DNA of 64,000 bases from Metabacillus malikii (GTDB lineage Bacteria > Bacillota > Bacilli > Bacillales > Bacillaceae): assembly GCF_030813355.1 (NCBI RefSeq), contig NZ_JAUSUD010000024.1, positions 1 through 64,000 of the forward strand, read 5' to 3'. A model generated the notes under the pieces. The model saw only the letters and a list, made by a program, of their open reading frames with translations. It had not been told where the DNA came from and did no database searches. Shown piece after piece: positions 52,323-61,632 of this stretch. Position 1 is the first letter of the stretch. Each line of letters starts with the position of its first letter. Position numbers and translations under genes: made by a program.

Positions 52323-53201
52323 ATGAAAGGAATTATTCTAGCAGGGGGTAGTGGTACCCGATTATATCCATTAACTATGGTTACTAGTAAACAACTACTA
52401 CCTATTTATGATAAACCAATGATTTTTTATCCGTTGTCATCTTTGATGCTTGCTGGTATTAAAGATATATTAATTATATCAACACCCGAGGATACGCCTC
52501 GATTTGAAGCTTTATTAGGAAATGGTTCACAATTCGGTATAAATCTTGAATATAAAGTACAGCCGAGCCCAGATGGATTAGCTCAGGCTTTTTTAATTGG
52601 TGAGGATTTTATTGGGAATGACTCTGTTGCCATGATCTTAGGAGATAACATCTACTATGGTAGTGGCATGAGGAAAATCCTTCAACGTGCTGCAAGTAAA
52701 GAAAATGGTGCTACGGTATTTGGATACCATGTACAAGATCCTCAACGTTTCGGGGTTGTAGAGTTTGATGAGGATGGAAAGGTTATTAGTGTTGAGGAAA
52801 AGCCGGAAGTACCAAAATCTAGTTATGCGATTACTGGATTATATTTTTATGATAACCGAGTTGTTGATATTGCTAGAAATGTACAACCCTCAGCCAGAGG
52901 TGAACTCGAAATCACATCAATTAATGATGCGTATTTAAAAATGGGAGACTTAGAAGTGGAGTTATTAGGTCGAGGATTTACCTGGTTAGATACGGGAACA
53001 CATCAAAGTTTAGTAGAGGCAACCAATTTTGTTAAGACAGTAGAAGAACATCAAGGAATTAAGATTGCAGCTCCTGAAGAGGTTGCCTTTATTAATGGTT
53101 GGATTACTAAGAATCAATTATGGGAATGTGGCGAAAGGCTTAGTAAAACTGGATATGGTCAATATTTAATGAAAGTTGCAAATGGAGAAATACAATATTA
53201 A
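52323..53201 (+). CDS. rfbA: glucose-1-phosphate thymidylyltransferase RmlA
   Basis: The 292-residue enzyme makes dTDP-glucose, the first step to dTDP-L-rhamnose. It has [36 protein letters not shown] and [16 protein letters not shown] precedes the ATG. First gene of the rml operon in the order A, C, D, B. Confidence 0.95.
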   Translation: MKGIILAGGSGTRLYPLTMVTSKQLLPIYDKPMIFYPLSSLMLAGIKDILIISTPEDTPRFEALLGNGSQFGINLEYKVQPSPDGLAQAFLIGEDFIGNDSVAMILGDNIYYGSGMRKILQRAASKENGATVFGYHVQDPQRFGVVEFDEDGKVISVEEKPEVPKSSYAITGLYFYDNRVVDIARNVQPSARGELEITSINDAYLKMGDLEVELLGRGFTWLDTGTHQSLVEATNFVKTVEEHQGIKIAAPEEVAFINGWITKNQLWECGERLSKTGYGQYLMKVANGEIQY

Positions 53202-53225
53202 GCATTGAAAGAAGTGAATTGTAGA

Positions 53226-53786
53226 ATGAAAATTACTAATACCAATTTAGATGGTGTAATCATTATAGAACCAAATGTATTCGGTGATCATCGTGGTTGG
53301 TTTATGGAAACATATAATGAATCTAATTTCTTGGATGCAGGAATAAATGTAAAGTTTGTTCAGGATAATCAATCTTTCTCTGCAGTAAAAGGTACACTAC
53401 GAGGATTACATTATCAATTAAACCCTAAAGCACAGACAAAGCTTGTTCGTTGTACAAGGGGTTCCATCTTTGATGTTGCCATTGATATTCGAAAAGGAAG
53501 TCCTACGTATGGTAATTGGTTTGGTGTTGAATTAAGTGCTAAGAATAATAAACAACTGTTAGTGCCAAAGGGGTTTGAACATGGGTTTTTGACGTTAACA
53601 GAAAATGTAGAAGTACAGTATAAAGTGGATGAGTTGTATGCACCAGAATGTGATAGGGGTATACTCTGGAATGATCCTACCATAGGAATTGAATGGCCTA
53701 TAGATATTGAGCCTATATTATCAGAGAAAGATCAAAAAGCACCTCTATTAAAGAATGCCGATAATAATTTTAATTATGGAGCGTAG
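53226..53786 (+). CDS. rfbC: dTDP-4-dehydrorhamnose 3,5-epimerase RmlC
   Basis: The 186-residue cupin has DHRGWFMETY, FVQDNQSFS, GTLRGLHYQ and VPKGFEHGFLTL with the catalytic His/Asp. ATG 53226 is preferred because it matches the usual family start (MKITNTNLDGVIII); the longer frame starts at a TTG. Confidence 0.94.
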   Translation: MKITNTNLDGVIIIEPNVFGDHRGWFMETYNESNFLDAGINVKFVQDNQSFSAVKGTLRGLHYQLNPKAQTKLVRCTRGSIFDVAIDIRKGSPTYGNWFGVELSAKNNKQLLVPKGFEHGFLTLTENVEVQYKVDELYAPECDRGILWNDPTIGIEWPIDIEPILSEKDQKAPLLKNADNNFNYGA

Positions 53787-53792
53787 TGTATT

Positions 53793-54647
53793 ATGAAGGT
53801 TTTAGTAACTGGTTATACCGGTCAACTTGGTTATGATGTTACGCGTGAAGGAAATAAGCGCGGTATTAATGTGCTAGGAATTGGCAGAGATGATTTAGAC
53901 ATTACTAATGAAGCAGATGTATATCAATATGTGCAAAAAGTGAATCCGGATGCAATCATTCACTGCGCTGCATATACAGCAGTGGATAAAGCTGAAGATG
54001 ATCAAGAAACATGTTGGAATGTAAATGTAAATGGTACTAAATATGTTGCTACGGCAGCTAAGAAAGTAAATGCAAAGTTCATGTATATAAGTACAGATTA
54101 TGTTTTTGATGGTAAAGGTGAAGAGCCCTTTAACGAAATTGATAAACCTGAACCAGTGGGCTATTATGGCTTTACGAAATATGAAGGAGAAAAGATTGTA
54201 AGAGATTTACTAGATAAGCATTTTATCGTTCGTATTTCTTGGGTATTTGGAATCAATGGGCATAATTTTATAAAAACAATGCTTCGATTATCTGAGACTC
54301 GTAGCGAATTAAATGTTGTTGGAGACCAATATGGTTCACCAACGTATACATTTGATTTAGCACGTTTATTAATCGATATGATACAGACAGAAAAGTATGG
54401 TATCTACCACGCATCAAATGAAGGCTTTTGTACATGGGCAGAGTTTGCTACTGAAATCTTTCTACAAGCCAATAGAAAAGTTACAGTAAACTCAATTTTA
54501 ACTGAAGAATATCCAACACGTGCTGTTAGACCAAAAAACTCACGTATGTCAAAGCAAAAGCTAATTGACAATGGGTTTGAGCCATTGCCTATGTGGCAGA
54601 ATGCCTTAAAACATTATTTAAACGAATTAGTACAAGAGGTGAAATAA
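53793..54647 (+). CDS. rfbD: dTDP-4-dehydrorhamnose reductase RmlD
   Basis: The 284-residue NADPH-dependent SDR has VTGYTGQLGYDV, HCAAYTAVDKAE and STDYVFDG, with YYGFTKYEGE holding the Tyr/Lys pair. It gives dTDP-L-rhamnose. Six bases after rfbC. Confidence 0.95.
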   Translation: MKVLVTGYTGQLGYDVTREGNKRGINVLGIGRDDLDITNEADVYQYVQKVNPDAIIHCAAYTAVDKAEDDQETCWNVNVNGTKYVATAAKKVNAKFMYISTDYVFDGKGEEPFNEIDKPEPVGYYGFTKYEGEKIVRDLLDKHFIVRISWVFGINGHNFIKTMLRLSETRSELNVVGDQYGSPTYTFDLARLLIDMIQTEKYGIYHASNEGFCTWAEFATEIFLQANRKVTVNSILTEEYPTRAVRPKNSRMSKQKLIDNGFEPLPMWQNALKHYLNELVQEVK

Positions 54648-55667
54648 GTGGAACGAAAAAAAATTCTTGTTACGGGTGGTGCCGGTTTTATTGGTGGTAA
54701 CTTTGTTCAATATATGGTGGACAAGTATCCTCAATATGACACTTATAATTTAGATTTACTAACCTATGCGGGAGATTTAACTAAGCACAAACATATTGAA
54801 ACAAGAGAAAATTATCACTTTGTAAAAGCAGACATAGCTGAACGTGAAACAATTGTTGCACTTTTTGAAAAAGAAAAATTTGACTACGTTGTTCACTTTG
54901 CTGCAGAAAGCCATGTAGACCGTTCCATTACAGATCCAGGTGTCTTTGTGCAAACAAATGTTGTCGGTACACAAGTATTATTAGATGCATCAAGAACAGT
55001 TGATGTAACAAAATTTGTTCACGTATCAACAGATGAAGTATATGGCGAGTTGGATTTTGATCCAACAACATTTTTCACAGAAGATACTCCACTACAGCCT
55101 AATAGTCCGTATAGTGCAAGTAAAGCATCATCAGATTTATTAGTACGTGCATATAACGAAACTTATGGATTGCCAGTCAATATTACACGCTGTTCCAATA
55201 ACTATGGTCCGTATCACTTTCCTGAGAAACTAATTCCTTTAACAATTTCACGTGTTCTAAATGAGCAAAAGGTGCCTGTTTATGGAGACGGAAAAAACAT
55301 TAGGGATTGGTTGCATGTAATTGATCATTGTGCAGCGATTGATTTAGTACTACATGAAGGTATTAGTGGTGAAGTGTATAACGTAGGTGGTCATAATGAG
55401 CAGACGAACTTAGAAGTAGTTAAAACTATAATAAAAACTTTAGGTAAATCCGAAGAGTTAATTGAATTTGTAAAAGATAGATTAGGACACGATAAACGTT
55501 ATGCAATTGATCCAACTAAACTAGAAAAGTTAGGATGGAAACCTACTTATACCTTTGATACCGGAATTGCCCAAACCATTCAGTGGTATCTTGATAACAG
55601 AGAATGGTGGGAACAAATTATAAGTGGTGAATATCAGAATTATTTTCAGAATCAATATTCGTTCTAA
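54648..55667 (+). CDS. rfbB: dTDP-glucose 4,6-dehydratase RmlB
   Basis: The 339-residue enzyme has VTGGAGFIGGNFV, HFAAESHVDRSI, STDEVYGE and YSASKASSD. GTG start directly after the rfbD stop. Last gene of the EPS cluster, followed by a strong terminator. Confidence 0.95.
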   Translation: MERKKILVTGGAGFIGGNFVQYMVDKYPQYDTYNLDLLTYAGDLTKHKHIETRENYHFVKADIAERETIVALFEKEKFDYVVHFAAESHVDRSITDPGVFVQTNVVGTQVLLDASRTVDVTKFVHVSTDEVYGELDFDPTTFFTEDTPLQPNSPYSASKASSDLLVRAYNETYGLPVNITRCSNNYGPYHFPEKLIPLTISRVLNEQKVPVYGDGKNIRDWLHVIDHCAAIDLVLHEGISGEVYNVGGHNEQTNLEVVKTIIKTLGKSEELIEFVKDRLGHDKRYAIDPTKLEKLGWKPTYTFDTGIAQTIQWYLDNREWWEQIISGEYQNYFQNQYSF

Positions 55668-55699
55668 TATAAAAATCAGTAGTGAGTTAGTACAAATTA

Positions 55700-55734
55700 C
55701 CCGCTAGGCCAATTTTGGCTTGGCGGGCTTATTT
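55700..55734 (+). terminator. terminator of the EPS cluster
   Basis: CCCGCTAGGCC pairs with GGCTTGGCGGG (G-U pairs allowed), T-rich tail. Confidence 0.85.
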
Positions 55735-55800
55735 GTCGTACTTTTTTTATCTTTTCCCACCACAAAAAAGATCATGCGATTCCTAACATAATCCTCTTAA

Positions 55801-56520
55801 TTAATCCTTCGTATATTTACACAATATCTCTTCTTTTATAATTTTACCCCACTCTAGATCAATAAGCATTACATATAAATTAGCTCTAAGGGAAAGCGGT
55901 GGCCTTTTCATTATCATATCAAAATCTTTTTCCTCATTAACAACAATAGTTAGTTTATCGGTTTCTAATAATTCAAACATAACAATGCGACCATAAAGAT
56001 GGTACGGATGGAAAGATGGGTGACGGCGTCCGTGAATATTTGGTCTGAAATCTAAATACCATCTATTATATCCATCATGGTCTATGTTAAGAGTCATATC
56101 AGGAAACCGGTACCTTTTTTCCTCAGTCTTTTCCACACTCCATTTATACGGACTTTCGTAGAGGTCCGCTAATATTACCTGTCTAAATTTTTTTTCTAAC
56201 TCCTCAATTTGCATTCTTAGGTTCATTGGAGAATCTCTCTCGACTGTATTTTCTTTATTTCCATCCGATTCATCTTTTCTAGCTAAATGCCCTGCGGCTA
56301 CCATCAAATCTTGATATGTAACTTCATTATGTGCTTTTGCTGCAAACTTTGATATCGTTTCCGGTGTTGGTGGTGAAGCAATCATTTGTCTTAAAAACCT
56401 AGAGATGTGGGCAGCACTAACTCCTGTTTCATTAGCAAAATTATTTATGGATCTGTCACCTTTCGCCCGGTCAAGAAGATTGGCAAACTCCTCTTTATGG
56501 AATTGTTCCTCGCTATGCAT
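55801..56520 (-). CDS. helix-turn-helix protein, function unknown
   Basis: The 239-residue protein has an N-terminal lambda-repressor-like HTH (RSINNFANETGVSAAHISRFL, about 22-42), a charged linker and a C-terminal alpha/beta domain with many Tyr, Trp and His (YRFPDMTL, RWYLDFRPN, HPSFHPYHLYG). The C-terminal domain is not recognised. GGGGTGA precedes the ATG. It is convergent to the EPS cluster, of which it could be a regulator. Confidence 0.65.
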   Translation of the reverse strand: MHSEEQFHKEEFANLLDRAKGDRSINNFANETGVSAAHISRFLRQMIASPPTPETISKFAAKAHNEVTYQDLMVAAGHLARKDESDGNKENTVERDSPMNLRMQIEELEKKFRQVILADLYESPYKWSVEKTEEKRYRFPDMTLNIDHDGYNRWYLDFRPNIHGRRHPSFHPYHLYGRIVMFELLETDKLTIVVNEEKDFDMIMKRPPLSLRANLYVMLIDLEWGKIIKEEILCKYTKD

Positions 56521-56610
56521 TATAATTCACCCCACTTTATCTTCTATCGTTATTATATTTTATCCATTAAGTGTAGTCAATAGACAACGAAATTAATTTC
56601 AATAAATGTG

Positions 56611-56639
56611 TTGTATAAATTTTTGTAGCGTGATATAAT
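56611..56639 (+). promoter_or_regulatory. sigma-A promoter for the zinc-ribbon genes
   Basis: TTGTAT and TATAAT are 17 bases apart, with an extended TGa before the -10. The first gene starts about 170 bases downstream, leaving a long leader. Nothing else was seen in 56521-56807. Confidence 0.7.
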
Positions 56640-56807
56640 AATTTCAAAATTGCAAGATTAAAAGGTAGAACTTCCTTTGAAGATGTGTTGTTTATTTTGC
56701 CTACATATTTTTTTGTCTCATCCATTGACTGCAAACAATACCGAAGTTAAAGTTTTAACAACAGCATAATTAATTCAATTACATGATGTTTAAAGGGGAT
56801 GGAATCA

Positions 56808-56960
56808 ATGGCCAAAGTAGTAAAATGTCCAGTGTGCACAAAAAGATTAATGGACATGCTTTCAGCAAAGGAAGCTGAAGTGCAAATAAAATGTCCAAAG
56901 TGCAAAAAGGTGATTAATGTATCATTTTTAAATAATCAGGCTCATGGAGAAGCAGTGTAA
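56808..56960 (+). CDS. 50-residue Com-like zinc-ribbon protein
   Basis: ATG at 56808 follows AAAGGGGATGG. The product has two CxxC pairs, CPVC (7-10) and CPKC (29-32), separated by a short helix, as in Com-family zinc ribbons from phage Mu and relatives, which bind RNA or DNA. Followed by a second zinc-ribbon gene. Confidence 0.7.
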   Translation: MAKVVKCPVCTKRLMDMLSAKEAEVQIKCPKCKKVINVSFLNNQAHGEAV

Positions 56961-57102
56961 TCACTTACTCAACATCTACGAATTTGTTACTATTTGACAA
57001 ATGTTTATTATTCTTACTGTACAGAACACATGCTCCTGTGTAAAATATAATTAAGGAATACTTTTAATTAAAATAGCTTCAGCATAGTTGGGAGGAAAAC
57101 AA

Positions 57103-57309
57103 ATGATTAAGGAAGCTAAAATTACGCGAGTAAAATGTCCTGCCTGTGGTTACAGGTTGTTTGATAAGGGGGATCAAGCATGTGGTCCCGTGCAAACGAA
57201 GTGTGGAAGATGTAAGCAGGTTTGGGAAGTTGAACTTGCGACAGATAAATTCAAACAGATAAGCGGAAAACCTAAAGCAAGACGAAAAGGAGATAGTGCC
57301 TCACCATGA
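57103..57309 (+). CDS. 68-residue zinc-ribbon protein
   Basis: CPACGYRLFD and CGRCKQVWEVEL give two CxxC pairs of a Com-like zinc ribbon; the C-terminus is Lys/Arg-rich (KPKARRKGD). ATG 57103 follows GGGAGG; TTG 57088 lies before it. It is related in build to the preceding gene and ends at a strong terminator. Role unknown. Confidence 0.7.
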   Translation: MIKEAKITRVKCPACGYRLFDKGDQACGPVQTKCGRCKQVWEVELATDKFKQISGKPKARRKGDSASP

Positions 57310-57332
57310 GTTGCAAATCAAATCTACCTTAA

Positions 57333-57381
57333 GGTCCGGATAAATCAGTAGATACTTAACTGATATATCTGGGCCTTTTTT
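57333..57381 (+). terminator. terminator of the zinc-ribbon genes
   Basis: GGTCCGGATAAATCAGT pairs with ACTGATATATCTGGGCC (G-U and one mismatch), followed by TTTTTT. Confidence 0.88.
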
Positions 57382-57395
57382 ATTTATATAAAAAG

Positions 57396-57612
57396 TTCAT
57401 ATCACGATGATACCGAGCGAGGAATCGACTGCATTACCCAGGCCGGATGATCGATATTTTGAGAAAAAATGATCATCTAGCGAGTGAATGCACATTGAAT
57501 CAAAAATAATCGGTACCGAGCAATGGAGTCGTGGTGTGAACTACCTATAAGCCGGACATGGATCGCCCTGCAAATAATGCAGTTGGGCGTTCTGTGTCCG
57601 GCTTATTTTTTT
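57396..57612 (+). ncRNA. structured RNA or riboswitch-like leader with terminator
   Basis: TTCATATCACGA (57396-57407) pairs over 12 bp, two of them G-U, with TCGTGGTGTGAA (57529-57540). Nested inside are TACCGA/TCGGTA (57411-57416 with 57510-57515), TGCATT/AATGCA (57430-57435 with 57487-57492) and GATGATC/GATCATC (57446-57452 with 57471-57477). Nine bases after the closing stem comes a long terminator hairpin, AAGCCGGACA/TGTCCGGCTT with inner CGCCC/GGGCG, and TTTTTTT (57549-57612). It is more GC-rich than its surroundings, and a gene with a good ribosome binding site starts 49 bases later. I do not recognise a known riboswitch class. Confidence 0.6.
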
Positions 57613-57660
57613 GTCTCTTTTTCCCTGCGGCTCTTTGCCGGGCCATAGGAGGAAAAGAGA

Positions 57661-58142
57661 ATGAGCGAGTTTTTTATCAAAATCGGCAAGGAGCAGGTCG
57701 GTGTTAGCGAGGAGATTTACAAAGAGTATTACAAAATGAAAAGAAGAGAGCGGTACCTGGAACAGGATATCAAGGTTGGACGGATAGCTGTTGATTTTGA
57801 AACAGAAACGATTGATTTTGTCCCGAGCAAAGAGGATTCAATCAATCGTTTGATTGAACTAGGTGCTGATTTTGAAGATGACCAAATGATAGAAGATATT
57901 CTTTGTGACAAGGCAACTCTATAATCTTGCAGGAAGCGATGGCTGAACTGAATGAAAAGGAACAAGAGCTCATTAAGGCTCTCTACTATAGAGATTTGAT
58001 AGTAAATAGGTATCATATAAGCATTGGGTGCCTGCCACTTCCCGGAGTTCCCCGAGTATTGTCAAAGCTTTTAGCAATTGTATTGAAGGTTGAAATTTAT
58101 AATGGGGCGAACAATTTAAAGCTGGAACTAAGTGGTTCATGA
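57661..58142 (+). pseudogene. frameshifted sigma-70-like small regulator
   Basis: Frame 1 (57661-57924) encodes FFIKIGKEQVGVSEEIYKEYYKMKRRERYLEQDI..., known to me from small sigma-like proteins of Firmicute mobile elements, and stops at TAA after DKATL. Frame 2 from 57927 continues LQEAMAELNEKEQELIKALYYRD, the start of a region-4-type helix. One extra base in CTATAATC would restore a continuous TLIILQEAM reading, so a one-base deletion is likely. The C-terminal DNA-binding helix is also poorly kept. AGGAGG precedes the ATG. Preceded by the structured RNA. Confidence 0.55.
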
Positions 58143-58175
58143 CTCCATATTACTTAAAAGTAGTTTCTTATAAAA

Positions 58176-58211
58176 ACCCCTAGAAATACTGGAAAACAGA
58201 ATCCTAGGGGT
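58176..58211 (-). terminator. terminator of the Cys/His protein gene
   Basis: ACCCCTAG pairs with CTAGGGGT. On the minus strand TTTTTA follows. Confidence 0.7.
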
Positions 58212-58260
58212 AGTGGGTTTATTCCTTTGCCTTATTTGTCATAGATAAATAGATTAATAA

Positions 58261-58452
58261 TTAATGTTCCGGCAATAAATCATGAAAGAACTCATACTTT
58301 TCAACGATACCCTCAAATGTATCAAGATCCTTCGCTTCAAATAACCTGTCATAGCATTCAGGATGATGCATCGTATTCACTTCATCTAGTATGACTGTAT
58401 CGTCTGGTTTATAAATCTCTGCACATCCTGGACATCGTACCTCTTTTAACAT
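58261..58452 (-). CDS. 63-residue Cys/His-rich protein
   Basis: VRCPGCAEIYKP and HHPECYDRLFEAKD suggest one zinc site (CxxC plus HxxEC). The ATG at 58452 is chosen because AAGGAG is 9 bases upstream of it and abuts the ATG at 58461. Function unknown; possibly a small phage-type protein. Confidence 0.6.
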   Translation of the reverse strand: MLKEVRCPGCAEIYKPDDTVILDEVNTMHHPECYDRLFEAKDLDTFEGIVEKYEFFHDLLPEH

Positions 58453-59010
58453 GAACAACATCTCCTTTTTATGTACTTTTGATTTAGAAAATCAAACTTT
58501 ACATACTATATTTTAGTAGATTCAAAGGTGAAAAGACAATATATCTTATAAATATTTAGGAAAAATTTACAAATTTGTTCTCCTATATGAATTTATTATA
58601 ATACTAGCTAGTTTATATCCTCTTAATACCAACAATTAATAGATTATTAGTTAATAAATAATAAACAATTCCTCAATATAAAAATACTTTCATGTATAAA
58701 TTTCACCAAATGAACCTCTAATATATAATGAACACCCTCTTTAATTATCTTTATCAGCGCAGATAGTTATATTAACAATAGTAAATAACTCATTTTCAAT
58801 TCATAAAATGGAAACTTGCTATAAAAAGAAGTTATGTGACAAAATAACCAATGTTTCATCTTAGGAACAAAATACCTACGACAAAAGTTATGAAATTTCA
58901 TCTACTTCCATATAAAGTATGATAGAATAATAGAGGTGAAATGAGAATATTGGTAGTATTACTCATATTTTACTAGTTTTTGTCGAAATATAGATAAGGT
59001 AGGGAGTTTG
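58453..59010. other. AT-rich spacer before the amidase gene
   Basis: No gene or strong hairpin is seen in about 550 bp. The promoter of the amidase probably lies near 58914-58934 (TATAAAGTATGATAGAATAATAG) but cannot be fixed. Confidence 0.3.
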
Positions 59011-59013
59011 ATG

Positions 59014-61632
59014 ATGAAGAGAAATGCCATATTACTAATTGTAATCCTCCTAATCGGCTCTATTATTCCTTCCAACGCTTTTGCGATGGAACAGCAGAAG
59101 GGTAATAGCGTTAATGGGGAAAAGACTAGTTATTACTTCATTCAATTTAATGGTGAAGGTCAAGAAATAACGATTAGTGAGGAAACAACTTTAAAATTAA
59201 CTGGTTGGCAAAATAATGAAAAGGCTTCAGTCCTGGCTTCTTTTAACGAGCAGGAAGAGGCATTGACAATGAATGTTTCTGAGGAGTTGCAAACAGTTAA
59301 ACTAACTGAGGATCAATCGATTCATTATCGAATAGTAGAATCAGATGCCTCTCAAGTTGAAGAGGTACAGCTACAGAATTTAACAAACACCTCGAATCTT
59401 ATTATGCAAAATGAAAATGGTACATCAATTGAAGAAGTCAAAACGATTGATAGCAAGGGTACAATAATAGAGAATTTAGGGTTTGTTTACTACGATAAAG
59501 ATGAAACGAATCAAAATGTAGTCATTACAAAAGAACAATATGATTCTATCAATTCGAGTAATGAGTTAGCAGTTGAGGAAGTACCTCCTGAAGATGAGAA
59601 TCTAGATGAGGAGAAGGCTGCAGAAAGTCAACAAACAAATGAGGTTAGTTTATTTAGTGCACGTTCATTAGTTCAACAACCAGCTGTACAATATGTTAGT
59701 TATGTTAAGGGAATTGGCTGGCAAGAGCCTGCTTTAAATGGGCAAATAGCGGGAACAAGTGGCGAAGGGAAACGCTTAGAGGCGTTACAAATCACCTTGA
59801 AGAATGCACCATATCCTGGTGGAATCTCCTATAAGACCCATGTGCAAAGTTATGGTTGGCTTTCAAACAGTACAGATGGGGATACAAACGGAAAAATTGG
59901 CGAAGGTAAGCGTGTTGAAGCAATCCAAGTCAGTTTAACTGGAGAGATGGCGAACCATTTCGATATCTATTATCGTGTCCACTCTCAGCATTACGGCTGG
60001 TTAGATTGGGCCAAAAATGGTCAATCGGCTGGGACTGAAGGATTTTCCAAACGGTTAGAAGCAATTGAAATGATTTTAGTTGAAAAAGGTGGACAAGCAC
60101 CTGGTCCGACAGAGAAACCGCTAGTTGACAAAACTTCTGTTGTCTATTCCACTCATGTTGAATCATACGGATGGATGGATTCAGTTGCAGATGGCAAAAT
60201 GAGCGGAACTGAAGGACAAGCAAAACGATTGGAAGCAATTAAGATTAATCTTGAAGATGCTCCATACAGTGGAAGCATCACGTATTCAACACACGTTCAA
60301 GGCTATGGTTGGTTAGCCAATAAATCCAACGGCGAAATATCAGGTACTTCTGGTGAAAAGAAACGAATGGAAGCAATAAAGGTGCAGTTAACAGGTGAAC
60401 TTGCTAAACATTACGATATCTATTATCGTGTTCATTCCCAAACATTCGGTTGGTTAGATTGGGCCAAAAATGGTAACCCTGCCGGAACAGAGGGATTAAC
60501 AAAACGATTAGAGTCCATTGAAATTGCTCTTGTTAAAAAAGGAGAAAAGGCACCTGGTCCAACTACTAAATCCTTTGTCACAAAACCATCAGTTGAATAT
60601 TCAACACATGTTCAATCATACGGATGGATGAGTCCTGTAAAAGATGGAACAATGAGTGGTACGAACGGAAAAGCAAAACGACTTGAAGCCATAAAGATAA
60701 ATCTGAAGAATGCACCTTTTAGTGGAGATATTACCTACTCTACACATGTTCAAGGATATGGCTGGATGGCGGATAAATCAAATGGTGCGATATCAGGTAC
60801 ATCTGGTCAACAAAAAAGGATTGAAGCCATTAAAATTAATTTAACGGGCGAGCTTGCTAAACATTACGATATTTACTACCGAGTCCATTCCCAAACATTT
60901 GGATGGTTAGGTTGGGCGAAAAATGGCATGAAAGCTGGTTCTGAAGGTCGTTCTAAACGCCTTGAAGCAATAGAAATTAAATTAGTTCCAAAAGGTCAAG
61001 GAGAACCAGTAAGTGAGGAGAAGGCATTTAAAAAACCATTCTCAATCTTCCTAGACCCTGGACATGGTGGTTCTGATTCAGGTGCAGTAGCAGGTGGCTA
61101 CAAGGAAGCAGACCTAAATCTATCAGTTGCTAAAAAAGTACAATCGATTCTACTAAGCCGTGGTTATACAGTCTATATGTCACGTTTTACTAATACTACT
61201 GTTTCACTTCTTGAGCGCTCTCAAATGGCAAATGATTTAGAGGCAGATATATTTGTAAGTATCCATCACAATTCAACTGGTTCTTCTACAACTTCAGCCA
61301 ATGGAATTGAAGCATTCTATTACGGGTACAACCCTGAGTATCAACCTCAGATAAATGGTGCCATGCATAATAATTTAGACCGCGTGATGAAGAGTGTCGA
61401 GCTTACGAAAATCATCCAAGATAGAATGGTAGCAAACACAGGTGCAACAAATCGAGGAACAGCCGGTAAGTCATTCTCAGTTATCCGAGAATCAGCAATG
61501 CCAGCAACTCTACTAGAACTAGGCTTCATCAACAACCCTAACGAACGCCAAAAACTAGTAACAAGCGCCTACCAAGACAAACTAGCAAAAGCAATAGCCG
61601 ACGGCATCGACCAATACTACAAATCAAACTAG
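59014..61632 (+). CDS. secreted N-acetylmuramoyl-L-alanine amidase with nine ChW repeats
   Basis: The 872-residue protein has a signal peptide (cleaved after NAFA), an acidic N-terminal region, nine ChW (hydrophobic-Trp) repeats and a C-terminal Amidase_3 domain. The repeats form three triplets about 152 residues apart (THV.SYGW, THVQGYGW, RVHSQ.FGW). The amidase has zinc ligands in DPGHGG, KEADLN and SIHHN and the catalytic Glu in LLELGFINNPNE, and cuts the MurNAc-L-Ala bond. ChW repeats are typical of clostridia. ATG 59014 has AGGGAG 7 bases upstream. The last 40 codons end nearly always in A or C, unlike the rest. Confidence 0.9.
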   Translation: MKRNAILLIVILLIGSIIPSNAFAMEQQKGNSVNGEKTSYYFIQFNGEGQEITISEETTLKLTGWQNNEKASVLASFNEQEEALTMNVSEELQTVKLTEDQSIHYRIVESDASQVEEVQLQNLTNTSNLIMQNENGTSIEEVKTIDSKGTIIENLGFVYYDKDETNQNVVITKEQYDSINSSNELAVEEVPPEDENLDEEKAAESQQTNEVSLFSARSLVQQPAVQYVSYVKGIGWQEPALNGQIAGTSGEGKRLEALQITLKNAPYPGGISYKTHVQSYGWLSNSTDGDTNGKIGEGKRVEAIQVSLTGEMANHFDIYYRVHSQHYGWLDWAKNGQSAGTEGFSKRLEAIEMILVEKGGQAPGPTEKPLVDKTSVVYSTHVESYGWMDSVADGKMSGTEGQAKRLEAIKINLEDAPYSGSITYSTHVQGYGWLANKSNGEISGTSGEKKRMEAIKVQLTGELAKHYDIYYRVHSQTFGWLDWAKNGNPAGTEGLTKRLESIEIALVKKGEKAPGPTTKSFVTKPSVEYSTHVQSYGWMSPVKDGTMSGTNGKAKRLEAIKINLKNAPFSGDITYSTHVQGYGWMADKSNGAISGTSGQQKRIEAIKINLTGELAKHYDIYYRVHSQTFGWLGWAKNGMKAGSEGRSKRLEAIEIKLVPKGQGEPVSEEKAFKKPFSIFLDPGHGGSDSGAVAGGYKEADLNLSVAKKVQSILLSRGYTVYMSRFTNTTVSLLERSQMANDLEADIFVSIHHNSTGSSTTSANGIEAFYYGYNPEYQPQINGAMHNNLDRVMKSVELTKIIQDRMVANTGATNRGTAGKSFSVIRESAMPATLLELGFINNPNERQKLVTSAYQDKLAKAIADGIDQYYKSN

